Assembly (NCBI RefSeq): GCF_036226505.1
Contig: NZ_CP108484.1
Location: 1,488,001-1,552,000, forward strand
Direction of reading: 5' to 3'
Source: Kitasatospora sp. NBC_01246
GTDB lineage: Bacteria > Actinomycetota > Actinomycetes > Streptomycetales > Streptomycetaceae
DNA: 64,000 nt
Positions 7,220 to 15,561 of the stretch are shown here, piece after piece (positions within the stretch are counted from its first letter, which is position 1; every line of letters begins with the position of its first letter). A model generated the notes under the pieces. The model saw only the letters and a list, made by a program, of their open reading frames with translations, did not search any database and was not told the DNA's origin. The position numbers were made by a program, and so were the translations under genes.

Positions 7220-8607
7220 CGCCCGCCCTGTTCGGCCAGGTCAGGGCGGTGGCGCTGGACCATCCGACGAGGCCCGCCGTGTCCGACCGGACGACCACGC
7301 TCACCTTCGCGGAACTGGCGCTGGCGGCCGAGGCCCTGGGACGGCGGCTCGTCGCCCGGGGGGCCGGGCCGGGCGACCGGGTCGGCGTCATGGTCGAGCG
7401 GGGCGTCGACCTGGTGGTGGCCCTGCTCGGCGTGTCCGCCGCCGGGGCCGCCTACGTCCCCCTCGATCCGGGCTATCCGGTCGAGCGCCGGCGGACCGTC
7501 GTCGAGGACGCCGACCTCGCGCTCCTCGTCACGGACGGCGGGGGGCGGGAGTTCGACGTCCGCGCGGTGGAGGTCACGCCGCGCCGGGCCGAACCGGGCC
7601 TCGCCGAGATCGTGCTGCCCTCGCCCTCCCCCCAGGACCCCGCCTACGTCATCCACACGTCCGGGTCCACCGGTCGGCCCAAGGGCGTCGTGGTCACCCA
7701 CGCCAACGTGGCCGCGCTGTTCGACGCGCTCGACACGGCCTACGGCAGCCCGTTCGACGACACGTTCCTCGCCGTGACGAGTGTCGCGTTCGACATCGCG
7801 GTCATGGAGCTGCTCTGGCCGCTCACCCGCGGCGGAGCCACCATCGTGAGCCCGGCCAGGATGGTGGACCGGCTCGACTCGCCCGGTGACGACGGTCTGC
7901 CGAGCCTGGTGCGGCGCTTTCGGCCGACGCTGTTCCAGGCGACCCCCTCGCTCCTTTCGGCGATCGCGTCGTCCGAGGAGGCCCTGCTGTCCCTGCGGCA
8001 CCTGCGCGCGCTCCACGTCGGCGGTGAGGTGCTCCCGGTGGGACTCGCCCAGCGCCTGGTGACCGCCCTCCCGGGCGTCCGGGTCCACAACATGTACGGC
8101 CCGACGGAGGCGACGGTCTGGGCCACCACGCACGAGGTGACACCGGAGGAGGCCCGGTCCACCGCGATCCCGATCGGGCGGCCCCTGCGCCACGCGTCCG
8201 TCCGGGTCGTCGGCGACGACGGCTCCGCGGTGGCACCGGGCGAGGTCGGCGAACTGTGGGTCGGCGGTCCCTGCGTCGCCGCGGGCTACTTCCGCCTGCC
8301 GGAGCAGACCGGGGAGCGGTTCGTCGAGGAGGCCGGTGCCGTGCCGCGGCGGTGGTACCGGACCGGCGACAGGGCGCGGACCCGACCGGACGGCGCGCTC
8401 GAATTCGTCGGCCGGTTCGACCGGCAGGTCAAGATCTCGGGCGTCCGGATCGAACTCGACGAGATCGAGTCGGTGCTGTCCGCCGCACCGGACGTACGGG
8501 CGGCCGCCGTCGTCGCGAAGCAAGGAGCGGACGGGAGGCACCGGCTCGTCGCCTACGTCCTGACCCACGCCGAGCCGGTCACGCCGGGCGGGTCCGCCGA
8601 CGGGTAG
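7216..8607 (+). CDS. Adenylation domain lacking cores A9-A10
   Basis: A 463-residue amino-acid-activating enzyme running from A1/A2 through A3 VIHTSGSTGRPKGVVVTH, A5 NMYGPTEATVW, A7 YRTGDRARTRPDG and A8 GRFDRQVKISGVRIELDEIE. It stops soon after at HRLVAYVLT, before the A9/A10 region that carries the NGKxDR lysine. That region lies at the start of the upstream protein (5480-7219), so the two probably assemble one working adenylation-carrier unit in trans. The GTG start overlaps the upstream stop (GTGA), which would keep the two proteins at equal levels. Confidence 0.88.
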   Translation: MTPALFGQVRAVALDHPTRPAVSDRTTTLTFAELALAAEALGRRLVARGAGPGDRVGVMVERGVDLVVALLGVSAAGAAYVPLDPGYPVERRRTVVEDADLALLVTDGGGREFDVRAVEVTPRRAEPGLAEIVLPSPSPQDPAYVIHTSGSTGRPKGVVVTHANVAALFDALDTAYGSPFDDTFLAVTSVAFDIAVMELLWPLTRGGATIVSPARMVDRLDSPGDDGLPSLVRRFRPTLFQATPSLLSAIASSEEALLSLRHLRALHVGGEVLPVGLAQRLVTALPGVRVHNMYGPTEATVWATTHEVTPEEARSTAIPIGRPLRHASVRVVGDDGSAVAPGEVGELWVGGPCVAAGYFRLPEQTGERFVEEAGAVPRRWYRTGDRARTRPDGALEFVGRFDRQVKISGVRIELDEIESVLSAAPDVRAAAVVAKQGADGRHRLVAYVLTHAEPVTPGGSADG

Positions 8608-8634
8608 CGGTCCGTCCCGCGGCGACCGCGGAGC

Positions 8635-8665
8635 GGCGCCGCCCGGCGGTGCTTCGGGCGGCGCC
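8635..8665 (+). terminator. Intrinsic-type hairpin after the hybrid operon
   Basis: A 10-bp GC stem (8635-8644 with 8656-8665) and an 11-nt loop lie 28 bp past the adenylation gene stop. It probably ends the 1-8607 transcript. Confidence 0.55.
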
Positions 8666-8816
8666 GTCCCGAAGGGCGCCGGTCACGGCGGCCGGTCCGC
8701 TCCTGTCAGTCCGGATGGTTCCGGGTACTGCGACGCGCGGCGCGCGGCTACCGTCCCAACCGCTCCACACCCGGCGGTCCGGACCGGCCGCCGTCACGCG
8801 CCCTCAGGAGGTCACC

Positions 8817-8891
8817 TTGACCGCGCACCACCTCACCCGCAGGAACACCCTCGCCTCCGGCGGCGTCCTCGGCCGCCGGCGCACGGCGTGA
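8817..8891 (+). CDS. Possible 24-residue upstream peptide
   Basis: A TTG start six bases after AGGAGG (8805-8810) opens a 24-codon frame rich in His/Arg and containing LTRRNTLASGG. Its stop overlaps the GTG of the M23 peptidase gene (GTGA). It could be a translational-coupling leader, or the remnant of an older secretion-signal start of the peptidase. Confidence 0.35.
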   Translation: MTAHHLTRRNTLASGGVLGRRRTA

Positions 8892-10408
8892 GGGGCGTTC
8901 CGGTGCTCCCCTCCCTCTCCCGCCGCACCGCGCGCCTGGCCCTGGCCGCGGTCGCCCTGCTGCTGCCGGTCGCGGTACCGGCCGCCCCCGCCGAGGCCGC
9001 CGGGTTCACGGCGTCCTGCCCGGCCTCCGGGTACATCTCCCAGGGCTACACCGAGGAGCACAACGGCATCGACATCGCCAACGACTACGGCACCCCGATC
9101 TACGCGGTCGGCGACGGCCGGGTGCTGGTCTCCGGCCCGGCGCAGGGCTACGGCCAGTGGATCCGCGTCCTGCACCCGGACGGGACGATCACCGAGTACG
9201 GCCACATGCGGGAGCGGGAGGTGGCCACCGGTGACCAGGTGACGGCCGGGCAACTGATCGCGCGGATGGGCAGCGAGGGCACCTCCAGCGGCCCGCACCT
9301 GCACCTGCGGGTCTGGGCCGACGCGAACGCGACCGTGCGCACCGACCCGGTCCCCTACCTTGCGGATCGCGGCATCGCCATGCCCTGCACCCCGGGCACC
9401 GGCCCCGGTCCGGCGCCGTTGGTGTACCCGGCGCAGTCCGGCCGGGTGGTGTCCGCGCGTTCGGCGGACGGCCGGCTGGAGGTCTTCGCCGCCGGCGCGA
9501 ACGGGGTCTCGCACGCCTGGCAGACCGCGGTCAGCGGCGCCTGGTCGGAATGGGAGACCCTCGGCGGACCGGGCGGCGCCGAACTGGCCATCGCCCCCAA
9601 CGCGGACGGCCGCCTGGAGATGTTCGCCATCAACGGCACCACCTTCCAGCACCGCTACCAACTCCAGCCCTCCGGCAACTGGTCGAACTGGGAGGAGTTC
9701 GGCGGCGGCGGCCACGACATCGCCGTCGGCCCCAACCAGGACGGCCGACTCGAAGTCTTCGCCTCCGGCCCCGTCGGCGTCTTCCACCGCTACCAGAACG
9801 CACCCAACAGCGGCTGGTCCGGCTGGGAACCCACCGGCGGCGGCCCGGCCGACAGCCAACTCGCCCTCGGCAAAGCCCCCGACGGCCGCCTCGAAGCCTT
9901 CGCCCTCAACGGCACCACCTTCCAACACCAATGGCAGACCGCCGTCAACGGCACCTGGTCCAGCTGGGACACCTTCGGCGACGGCGGCCACGACCTCACC
10001 GTCGACCACAACCAGGACGGCCGACTCGAAGTCTTCGCCTCCGGCCCCGTCGGCGTCTTCCACCGCTACCAGACCGACCCCACCACCTGGTCCGGCTGGG
10101 AACCCACCGGCGGACCCGCCGACGCACAACTCACCAGCCAGCCCACCGCGGACGGCCGCGTCGAGGTGTTCGCCATCAACGGCACCACCGCGCAGCACAC
10201 CTGGCAGTCCGGCCTGAACGCCCGGTACACCGCGTGGGACAGCTTCGGCGGCGCCGGCACCGAGATCGTCGCGACCGCCAACGCCGACGGCCGCATCGAG
10301 GTCTTCGGCACCAGCGCCGCCGGCGTCCACCACCGCTGGCAGACCGGCTTCGCCACCTGGTCCGAATGGACCTGGCTGAACACCACCCCCGGCCCCGCCG
10401 TCACCTGA
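8888..10408 (+). CDS. Secreted M23 (LytM-type) peptidase with seven-bladed propeller
   Basis: 506 residues. A signal peptide (about 1-37, ending PAEAA) precedes an M23 zinc endopeptidase domain with HNGIDIAND and PHLHLRV, the HxxxD and HxH zinc and catalytic motifs of lysostaphin/LytM enzymes. The C-terminal 330 residues hold seven repeats of the form DGRLEVFA..GV.H.WQT...WS.W..LGG, enough for a complete PLL-like (bacterial lectin) beta-propeller that probably binds surface sugars. The enzyme should cut cell-wall cross-bridges outside the cell. The next gene carries an almost identical propeller. Confidence 0.88.
   Translation: MRGVPVLPSLSRRTARLALAAVALLLPVAVPAAPAEAAGFTASCPASGYISQGYTEEHNGIDIANDYGTPIYAVGDGRVLVSGPAQGYGQWIRVLHPDGTITEYGHMREREVATGDQVTAGQLIARMGSEGTSSGPHLHLRVWADANATVRTDPVPYLADRGIAMPCTPGTGPGPAPLVYPAQSGRVVSARSADGRLEVFAAGANGVSHAWQTAVSGAWSEWETLGGPGGAELAIAPNADGRLEMFAINGTTFQHRYQLQPSGNWSNWEEFGGGGHDIAVGPNQDGRLEVFASGPVGVFHRYQNAPNSGWSGWEPTGGGPADSQLALGKAPDGRLEAFALNGTTFQHQWQTAVNGTWSSWDTFGDGGHDLTVDHNQDGRLEVFASGPVGVFHRYQTDPTTWSGWEPTGGPADAQLTSQPTADGRVEVFAINGTTAQHTWQSGLNARYTAWDSFGGAGTEIVATANADGRIEVFGTSAAGVHHRWQTGFATWSEWTWLNTTPGPAVT
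9401..10408 (+). repeat. Propeller-coding direct repeat, copy 1
   Basis: This segment recurs at 10867-11874, offset exactly 1466 bp. The match is essentially identical from 9401 to 10138 and again over about the last 160 bp. Blade 6 and its flanks (about 10139-10245) differ strongly. It probably reflects recent duplication or gene conversion. Confidence 0.9.
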
Positions 10409-10419
10409 GGAGTCGTCAC

Positions 10420-11874
10420 GTGATCAGCACGCAGCCCTGCCGCGTCCTGCTGGCCGCCCTCGTCTCGTTGGGCGTGGCGGCGGGCCTGATGGTCGGCGCC
10501 ACGCCCGCGCCGGCCGCCACCGGCAGCGATCTCTGTGCCGAGGTCGGCTACCGCGCGGGATTCCGGGGCGACGCCCTGGTGACCGCGATCGCCGTCGGCC
10601 TCGCCGAGTCCAGTTGCAACCCGCTGGCGTCCAACGTCCAGAACAACACCCCGCCGTCCACCGACCGCGGCCTGTGGGAGATCAACAGTTACTGGCACCC
10701 CGAGGTCGACGACGCCTGCGCCTACGACGCCCAGTGCAACGCCGACGCGGCCTTCAGGATCTCCAACGGCGGCACCGACTGGCAGCCCTGGTCGACCTAC
10801 AACGCGCGGGTCCACCTGCGGTACCTGGGCGAGGCACAGGCCGCCGCGGACCGGCTCGGCCACCACGGCCCCGGTCCGGCGCCGTTGGTGTACCCGGCGC
10901 AGTCCGGCCGGGTGGTGTCCGCGCGTTCGGCGGACGGCCGGCTGGAGGTCTTCGCCGCCGGCGCGAACGGGGTCTCGCACGCCTGGCAGACCGCGGTCAG
11001 CGGCGCCTGGTCGGAATGGGAGACCCTCGGCGGACCGGGCGGCGCCGAACTGGCCATCGCCCCCAACGCGGACGGCCGCCTGGAGATGTTCGCCATCAAC
11101 GGCACCACCTTCCAGCACCGCTACCAACTCCAGCCCTCCGGCAACTGGTCGAACTGGGAGGAGTTCGGCGGCGGCGGCCACGACATCGCCGTCGGCCCCA
11201 ACCAGGACGGCCGACTCGAAGTCTTCGCCTCCGGCCCCGTCGGCGTCTTCCACCGCTACCAGAACGCACCCAACAGCGGCTGGTCCGGCTGGGAACCCAC
11301 CGGCGGCGGCCCGGCCGACAGCCAACTCGCCCTCGGCAAAGCCCCCGACGGCCGCCTCGAAGCCTTCGCCCTCAACGGCACCACCTTCCAACACCAATGG
11401 CAGACCGCCGTCAACGGCACCTGGTCCAGCTGGGACACCTTCGGCGACGGCGGCCACGACCTCACCGTCGACCACAACCAGGACGGCCGACTCGAAGTCT
11501 TCGCCTCCGGCCCCGTCGGCGTCTTCCACCGCTACCAGACCGACCCCACCACCTGGTCCGGCTGGGAACCCACCGGCGGACCCGCCGACGCACAACTCAC
11601 CAGCGAGCGGTCGCCGGACGGCCGGGTGGAGGTGTTCGCCATCAACGGGAGTACGGCGGAACACCTCTGGCAGACCGGTGTCAACGCGCCCTACGGGCCG
11701 TGGACGGCCTTCGGCGGCGCCGGCACCGAGATCGTCGCTACCGCCAACGCCGACGGCCGGATCGAGGTCTTCGGCACCAGCGCCGCCGGCGTCCACCACC
11801 GCTGGCAGACCGGCTTCGCCACCTGGTCCGAATGGACCTGGCTGAACACCACCCCCGGCCCCGCCGTCACCTGA
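10420..11874 (+). CDS. Secreted lysozyme/transglycosylase-like protein with seven-bladed propeller
   Basis: 484 residues from GTG (GAGGAGT upstream). A signal peptide (about 1-33) is followed by a lysozyme-fold domain with the probable catalytic Glu in GLAESSCNP and the pattern TDRGLWEINSYWHPEV. Four Cys residues could form disulfides. The rest is the same seven-blade lectin-like propeller as in the gene 11 bp upstream. The pair forms an operon of two wall-cutting activities on one targeting module: this one would cut glycan strands, the M23 enzyme peptides. Confidence 0.85.
   Translation: MISTQPCRVLLAALVSLGVAAGLMVGATPAPAATGSDLCAEVGYRAGFRGDALVTAIAVGLAESSCNPLASNVQNNTPPSTDRGLWEINSYWHPEVDDACAYDAQCNADAAFRISNGGTDWQPWSTYNARVHLRYLGEAQAAADRLGHHGPGPAPLVYPAQSGRVVSARSADGRLEVFAAGANGVSHAWQTAVSGAWSEWETLGGPGGAELAIAPNADGRLEMFAINGTTFQHRYQLQPSGNWSNWEEFGGGGHDIAVGPNQDGRLEVFASGPVGVFHRYQNAPNSGWSGWEPTGGGPADSQLALGKAPDGRLEAFALNGTTFQHQWQTAVNGTWSSWDTFGDGGHDLTVDHNQDGRLEVFASGPVGVFHRYQTDPTTWSGWEPTGGPADAQLTSERSPDGRVEVFAINGSTAEHLWQTGVNAPYGPWTAFGGAGTEIVATANADGRIEVFGTSAAGVHHRWQTGFATWSEWTWLNTTPGPAVT
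10867..11874 (+). repeat. Propeller-coding direct repeat, copy 2
   Basis: Partner of 9401-10408. Identity breaks at 11605 and returns around 11712, leaving one blade with independent sequence (for example ERSPDGRVEVFAINGSTAEH here). Confidence 0.9.
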
Positions 11875-11886
11875 GGGGACAGGTGC

Positions 11887-11918
11887 CGCGGGCGGGAGCG
11901 CGAGCGCTCCCGCCCGCG
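11887..11918 (+). terminator. Perfect 14-bp hairpin
   Basis: 11887-11900 pairs perfectly with 11905-11918 around loop cgag, 12 bp after the propeller operon. It is a probable transcription terminator. Confidence 0.7.
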
Positions 11919-12086
11919 AGCCGTCCGCCCCCTCGACGACCACCCACCGCCCCCGGCCCACCGATCCCGCCCCGCCGCTCCCCGACCCTCCGTCACGTGG
12001 CCTGCGCCACCATACGGTTTATTGTCATGCGCAAGGAGGTAACGTTCGTCCGTCTGGCAATGGTCGGCATGCGAAACGGGGGAACG

Positions 12087-12854
12087 GTGAGCGGGATTCT
12101 CGTCCACCTGCCGGCGGGGAACGGCGACGACGCGGTGACCCTGCGGCTCGGTCCGGGAGAGCGGGCGCGCTTCGGCCGCGGCTCCGCCGGCACGCCGGTG
12201 GAGCTCCGGCTCGGCGACGAGACGGTCTCCCGGCTCGCCGGTGAGATCCACGCGACCGACGACCACTGGCAGTTGAGCAACCTCAGCAGCACCCACGCCT
12301 ACCTGGTGGAGAACCCGGAGGGCGCCGGCGAGTACCTGCGGGTGCCGCCGCGGCGGATCGGCGCACCGATCCCGTTCGAGTTCGCCCGGGTGGTGCTGCC
12401 CTCGCGGCGTGAGACCCCGCTGTCCTTCCAGGTGTTCGCGCCCGACCACGTCTACCTGGACCCGCACGCCCGCGGCGGCGGCTCCTGGGAGAGCCGCACC
12501 ATGACGGCGTACTCGCTGGACGAGACCGCCACCTACTTCCTGGTGCTGGTCGCGCTCTGCGAACCGTGGCTTCGCGACCGCTCCCCCGCGGCCGTGCCCA
12601 CCACCCCCCAGGTGGTCGCCCGGCTGCGCGGCCACCCGGCCTGCGCCCGGCTCACCGCCCGCGCGGTCAGCTCGCACCTGGACTACCTCGCCGACGAGAA
12701 GCTCCGCGTCGACCTGCCCGACGACACCGCCCGCTCGGACCGCCGCAGCGGCAAGCGCGAGGCCGTCGTCGGCGTCGCCCTGAAGTTCGGCATCGTTCGC
12801 GAGGAGCACCTCGGGCTCCTGCCGCGCCCCGAGACCGCCGAGCCGGCACGCTAG
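12087..12854 (+). CDS. FHA-domain protein, partner of the downstream kinase
   Basis: 255 residues. Residues 1-100 form a forkhead-associated domain: GERARFGRGS, VSRLAGEIHA and WQLSNLSSTHAYLVEN, which bind phosphothreonine peptides. The C-terminal half (TPQVVARLRGHPACARLTARAVSSHLDYLADEKLRV) looks like a helical, possibly winged-helix, segment. GTG 12087 is preferred over in-frame ATG 12027 because the intervening codons lack the GC third-position bias. An unused AAGGAGGT lies at 12033-12040. The kinase gene follows after about 14 bp, so this is probably its phospho-dependent partner. Confidence 0.8.
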   Translation: MSGILVHLPAGNGDDAVTLRLGPGERARFGRGSAGTPVELRLGDETVSRLAGEIHATDDHWQLSNLSSTHAYLVENPEGAGEYLRVPPRRIGAPIPFEFARVVLPSRRETPLSFQVFAPDHVYLDPHARGGGSWESRTMTAYSLDETATYFLVLVALCEPWLRDRSPAAVPTTPQVVARLRGHPACARLTARAVSSHLDYLADEKLRVDLPDDTARSDRRSGKREAVVGVALKFGIVREEHLGLLPRPETAEPAR

Positions 12855-12868
12855 GGAGGGGCGCCGTG

Positions 12869-14272
12869 GTGCGCGACCAGGCCTTCGGCAGAGACGACGG
12901 GGAACTGCTGCCGCCCGGCCACCGGGTCGGCGACTGGACCGTCACCGGAGTCATCGGCGAGGGCGGCTGGGCGACCGTCTACGCCGCCCGCCGCGCCGGG
13001 GACCCGGTCGGACCGCCCGGCTCCGACGACATCGACACCGACGCCGACACCGACGCCGACACCGACGCTGACGCTGACGCTGACGCTGACGACACGGTCG
13101 CCCTCAAGGTGCTGCCGGTCGCCGGGCTCGCCCCCCGCCAGGCCCGCCAGGTCGCCGAAGCCGCCCGCCGGGAGGCCGAGTTGGCCCGGACCGCCCCGCA
13201 CCCCCGGCTGATCCGGCTGCTCGACACCCTCACCCTGGCCGCCCCCGGCCACCCGGCGCTCGACGGCGCGATCGTCCTGGTCATGGAACGCGCCCGGGGC
13301 ACCCTGCGCGACCTGCTCGCCACCGGCGTCGACGAGGCCCGGGGCGCCGGGATCGTCGCCAGCGTCTGCGAGGGCCTGGCCCATCTGCACCGCTCCGGCT
13401 GGGTCCACATGGACCTCAAGCCCGAGAACGTCCTGATCGGCCGGGACGGCGAGGTCCGCCTCTCCGACTTCGGCCTCGCCATCGAACTCACCGGCACCCA
13501 CGGCCACTCGGCCCCCATGGGCACCCCCGACTACCTCCCGCCGGAACGCTGGAAGGAACCGCTCGGCGAACACGGCGTCAAGATCCGCACCACGGCGGAC
13601 ATCTGGGCGCTCGGCGTGGTGATCCACGAGGTGTTCGCCGCCGGGGTCCCGCCCTTCCCCGGCGCGACGCCGACCACCCGCAGCGCCGCCGCCCAGCAGT
13701 ACGCCGAGGGCCGCGCCCCGCTGCGCCTGTCCCCCGCCGTCCCGCCGTTCTGGCGCGCCCTCGCTACCGACTGCCTCGCCCCCACCCACGCCGCCCGTAC
13801 CCCGCACACCGCCGAGAGCCTGCTCGCCCGCGTCCGCGCCCACCGGTCCGGCCGCCGTCCGCGCCGCCCACGACCGCGCACCGCCCTGCTCGCCCTCGCC
13901 ACCTGCGCCACGGCCGCCGTCACCGCCGCCGCCCTCTGGCCGCACCCGCGGCCGGCCGCGCACCCGTCCCAGATCCGGGTCTTCAACGCCGAACGCGGCT
14001 GCCAGGACCGCACCGACCGCGACCCCCAGTGCAGCCTGGGCCTGGCCGTCGACCCCCGGCACCCCTACACCGCCGAGAACGTCGTCCCCACCCGTGTCTG
14101 GCACGACGACGTCCTCGACGTCGACTGCCAGCTCTCCACCGGGCTCCCCGTCATCGACGAGGAGGACCGCACCTCCACGCTCTGGTACCGCATCCGCCTC
14201 CCCGGACCCACCACCGGCTGGCTCCCGGCCGTCCGCACCAGGGACCGCCCCGTGCTCCTCCCCTGCCCCTGA
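12869..14272 (+). CDS. Membrane Ser/Thr protein kinase (PknB family) with extracytoplasmic tail
   Basis: 467 residues from GTG 12869, six bases after GGGAGGGG. The glycine loop is GEGGWATVYAARRAG, the ATP lysine VALKVL, the catalytic loop HMDLKPEN, then SDFGLA and GTPDYLPPE. A run of about 20 Asp/Thr/Ala residues is inserted between the glycine loop and the catalytic lysine, an odd place for a flexible acidic expansion. One membrane helix (about ALLALATCATAAVTAAAL) leads to a C-terminal outer domain of about 115 residues with paired Cys, of unknown ligand. It probably phosphorylates the adjacent FHA protein. Confidence 0.9.
   Translation: MRDQAFGRDDGELLPPGHRVGDWTVTGVIGEGGWATVYAARRAGDPVGPPGSDDIDTDADTDADTDADADADADDTVALKVLPVAGLAPRQARQVAEAARREAELARTAPHPRLIRLLDTLTLAAPGHPALDGAIVLVMERARGTLRDLLATGVDEARGAGIVASVCEGLAHLHRSGWVHMDLKPENVLIGRDGEVRLSDFGLAIELTGTHGHSAPMGTPDYLPPERWKEPLGEHGVKIRTTADIWALGVVIHEVFAAGVPPFPGATPTTRSAAAQQYAEGRAPLRLSPAVPPFWRALATDCLAPTHAARTPHTAESLLARVRAHRSGRRPRRPRPRTALLALATCATAAVTAAALWPHPRPAAHPSQIRVFNAERGCQDRTDRDPQCSLGLAVDPRHPYTAENVVPTRVWHDDVLDVDCQLSTGLPVIDEEDRTSTLWYRIRLPGPTTGWLPAVRTRDRPVLLPCP
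13034..13093 (+). repeat. Aspartate-coding microsatellite inside the kinase gene
   Basis: Repeats of gacaccgacgcc and then gacgct encode alternating Asp with Thr or Ala. Both 12-bp and 6-bp units are in frame, so slippage would change length by 2 or 4 residues without a frameshift. Confidence 0.85.
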
Positions 14273-14414
14273 CCCGCCGGTCCGCCGATCCGCCGATCCG
14301 CCGATCCACCGGGGGCAGCACCCCGGATCGTTCCGGATTCCCGGCCGACGCCGCTCCTTCTACCGTTTCGACGGCGTCCGCCAGTCCGGCCGGCCCAGCG
14401 TCCAGGGAGCAGCG

Positions 14415-15479
14415 ATGCCGACCACCGCCACCACCCGCCGGCCGAGCGCCACCGTCCTCGGGCACGAGGAGCGCGAGGTACTCCACGCGGTCGGCTGCGG
14501 CCTGCGGGACGACGAGATCGCCGCCGCCCTGGCCGTCTCCGAGGCAGCCGTGGCCGGGCGCATCGCGCGGATCCTCGGGAAGCTCGGCCTGCGCGACCGG
14601 GCCGCCGCCATCGTCCACGCCTTCGACTGCGGACTGGTCGCCCCGGGCCGCGGCCCCCGCCCGCCGGTGGCGGGCCCGGTGCCGCGGAGCTCCACAGGCC
14701 GGACGGCCGGAGCGAAGGTGCAGATCTCCGTGCTCGGGCCGCTGCGGGCCCGGTACGACGGGCGGTCCCTGGACCTGGGGCACCTGCGCCAGCAGGCCGT
14801 CCTGGCGGCGCTGGCGCTGCGCGGCGGGCGGACGGTCAGTCAGCAGGAGCTGCTCGACGGCGTGTGGGGGTCGGAGCCGCCGTTCTCGAACGTGGTGCCG
14901 GTCCACGTCTACCGGTTGCGCAAGACCCTGCGCGGCGGGGGCGGCCCGGACGCGGTGATCGAGCACGACCGGTGCGGCTACCGCCTCGCCCCCGGCGCCG
15001 CCGAGGTGGACCTGGCGCGGATGGAGGGCCTGGTCACCGAGGCCGGGACGGCCCATCGGGCGGGTGACCCGGCCGAGGCGGTCCGGCTCTGCTCCCAGGC
15101 GCTGGACCTGTTCCGCGGGGAGCTGCTGGCCGGCCTGCCGGGCCCGCTCGCCGAACTGGAGCGGCTGCGCCTCACCGAGCGCAGGATCGCCGTCGCACAG
15201 CGGAAGTTGGAGTGGCAGCTGCGGCTGGGCCGGCACTGCGAGGCGATCGCCGAGCTGTTCGCGCTGTCCGCGGAGCACCCCCTCAACGAGCTGGTGGCCG
15301 CGATGCTGATGCGCGCGCTGTACGGGAGCGGCCGGCAGGCCGACGCCCTGGCCGTGTTCGACCGCGCCCGCCGCCGGCTGGCCGGCGACCTGGGGGTGCC
15401 GCCGAGCCGGATGCTGCGCCGGACGTTCCAGATGGTCCTGCGCGGGGACGAGGCCGGTCTCGGCCTCACCGGGCGCTGA
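14415..15479 (+). CDS. LuxR-type HTH fused to SARP (AfsR-type) activator
   Basis: 354 residues. Residues 15-75 resemble a LuxR/GerE helix-turn-helix (GHEEREVLHAVGCGLRDDEIAAALAVSEAAVAGRI). About residues 100-185 form an OmpR-like winged helix (QISVLGPLRARYDGR, VVPVHVYRLRKTLR, GYRLAP). The remainder is a bacterial transcriptional activation domain (AVRLCSQALDLFRGELLAGLP, AVFDRARRRLAGDLGVPPS). SARP proteins activate antibiotic clusters by binding heptameric direct repeats. A second DNA-binding domain at the N-terminus is unusual. The ATG start has GGGAG upstream. The target cluster is unknown. Confidence 0.85.
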   Translation: MPTTATTRRPSATVLGHEEREVLHAVGCGLRDDEIAAALAVSEAAVAGRIARILGKLGLRDRAAAIVHAFDCGLVAPGRGPRPPVAGPVPRSSTGRTAGAKVQISVLGPLRARYDGRSLDLGHLRQQAVLAALALRGGRTVSQQELLDGVWGSEPPFSNVVPVHVYRLRKTLRGGGGPDAVIEHDRCGYRLAPGAAEVDLARMEGLVTEAGTAHRAGDPAEAVRLCSQALDLFRGELLAGLPGPLAELERLRLTERRIAVAQRKLEWQLRLGRHCEAIAELFALSAEHPLNELVAAMLMRALYGSGRQADALAVFDRARRRLAGDLGVPPSRMLRRTFQMVLRGDEAGLGLTGR

Positions 15480-15489
15480 GCCCGGTGGG

Positions 15490-15537
15490 CCGTCGGCCCC
15501 CGGTGGCCGGGGAGTCCCGGCCGCCGGGGGCCGACGG
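15490..15537. terminator. Bidirectional terminator between convergent genes
   Basis: A 22-bp stem with one wobble position (15490-15511 with 15516-15537) and loop gagt lies between the convergent SARP-fusion and hydrolase genes. Confidence 0.75.
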
Positions 15538-15561
15538 AGGGCCCGCGCGAGCGCCCCTCGG

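Noticed and set aside
9401..11874. Possible insertion sequence or phage origin for the repeated propeller region
   Set aside because: No transposase, terminal inverted repeats or target duplications. The repeat follows protein-domain boundaries.
12027..12086. ATG 12027 as start of the FHA gene
   Set aside because: These 20 codons lack GC third-position bias and there is no ribosome site before the ATG. GTG 12087 fits better.
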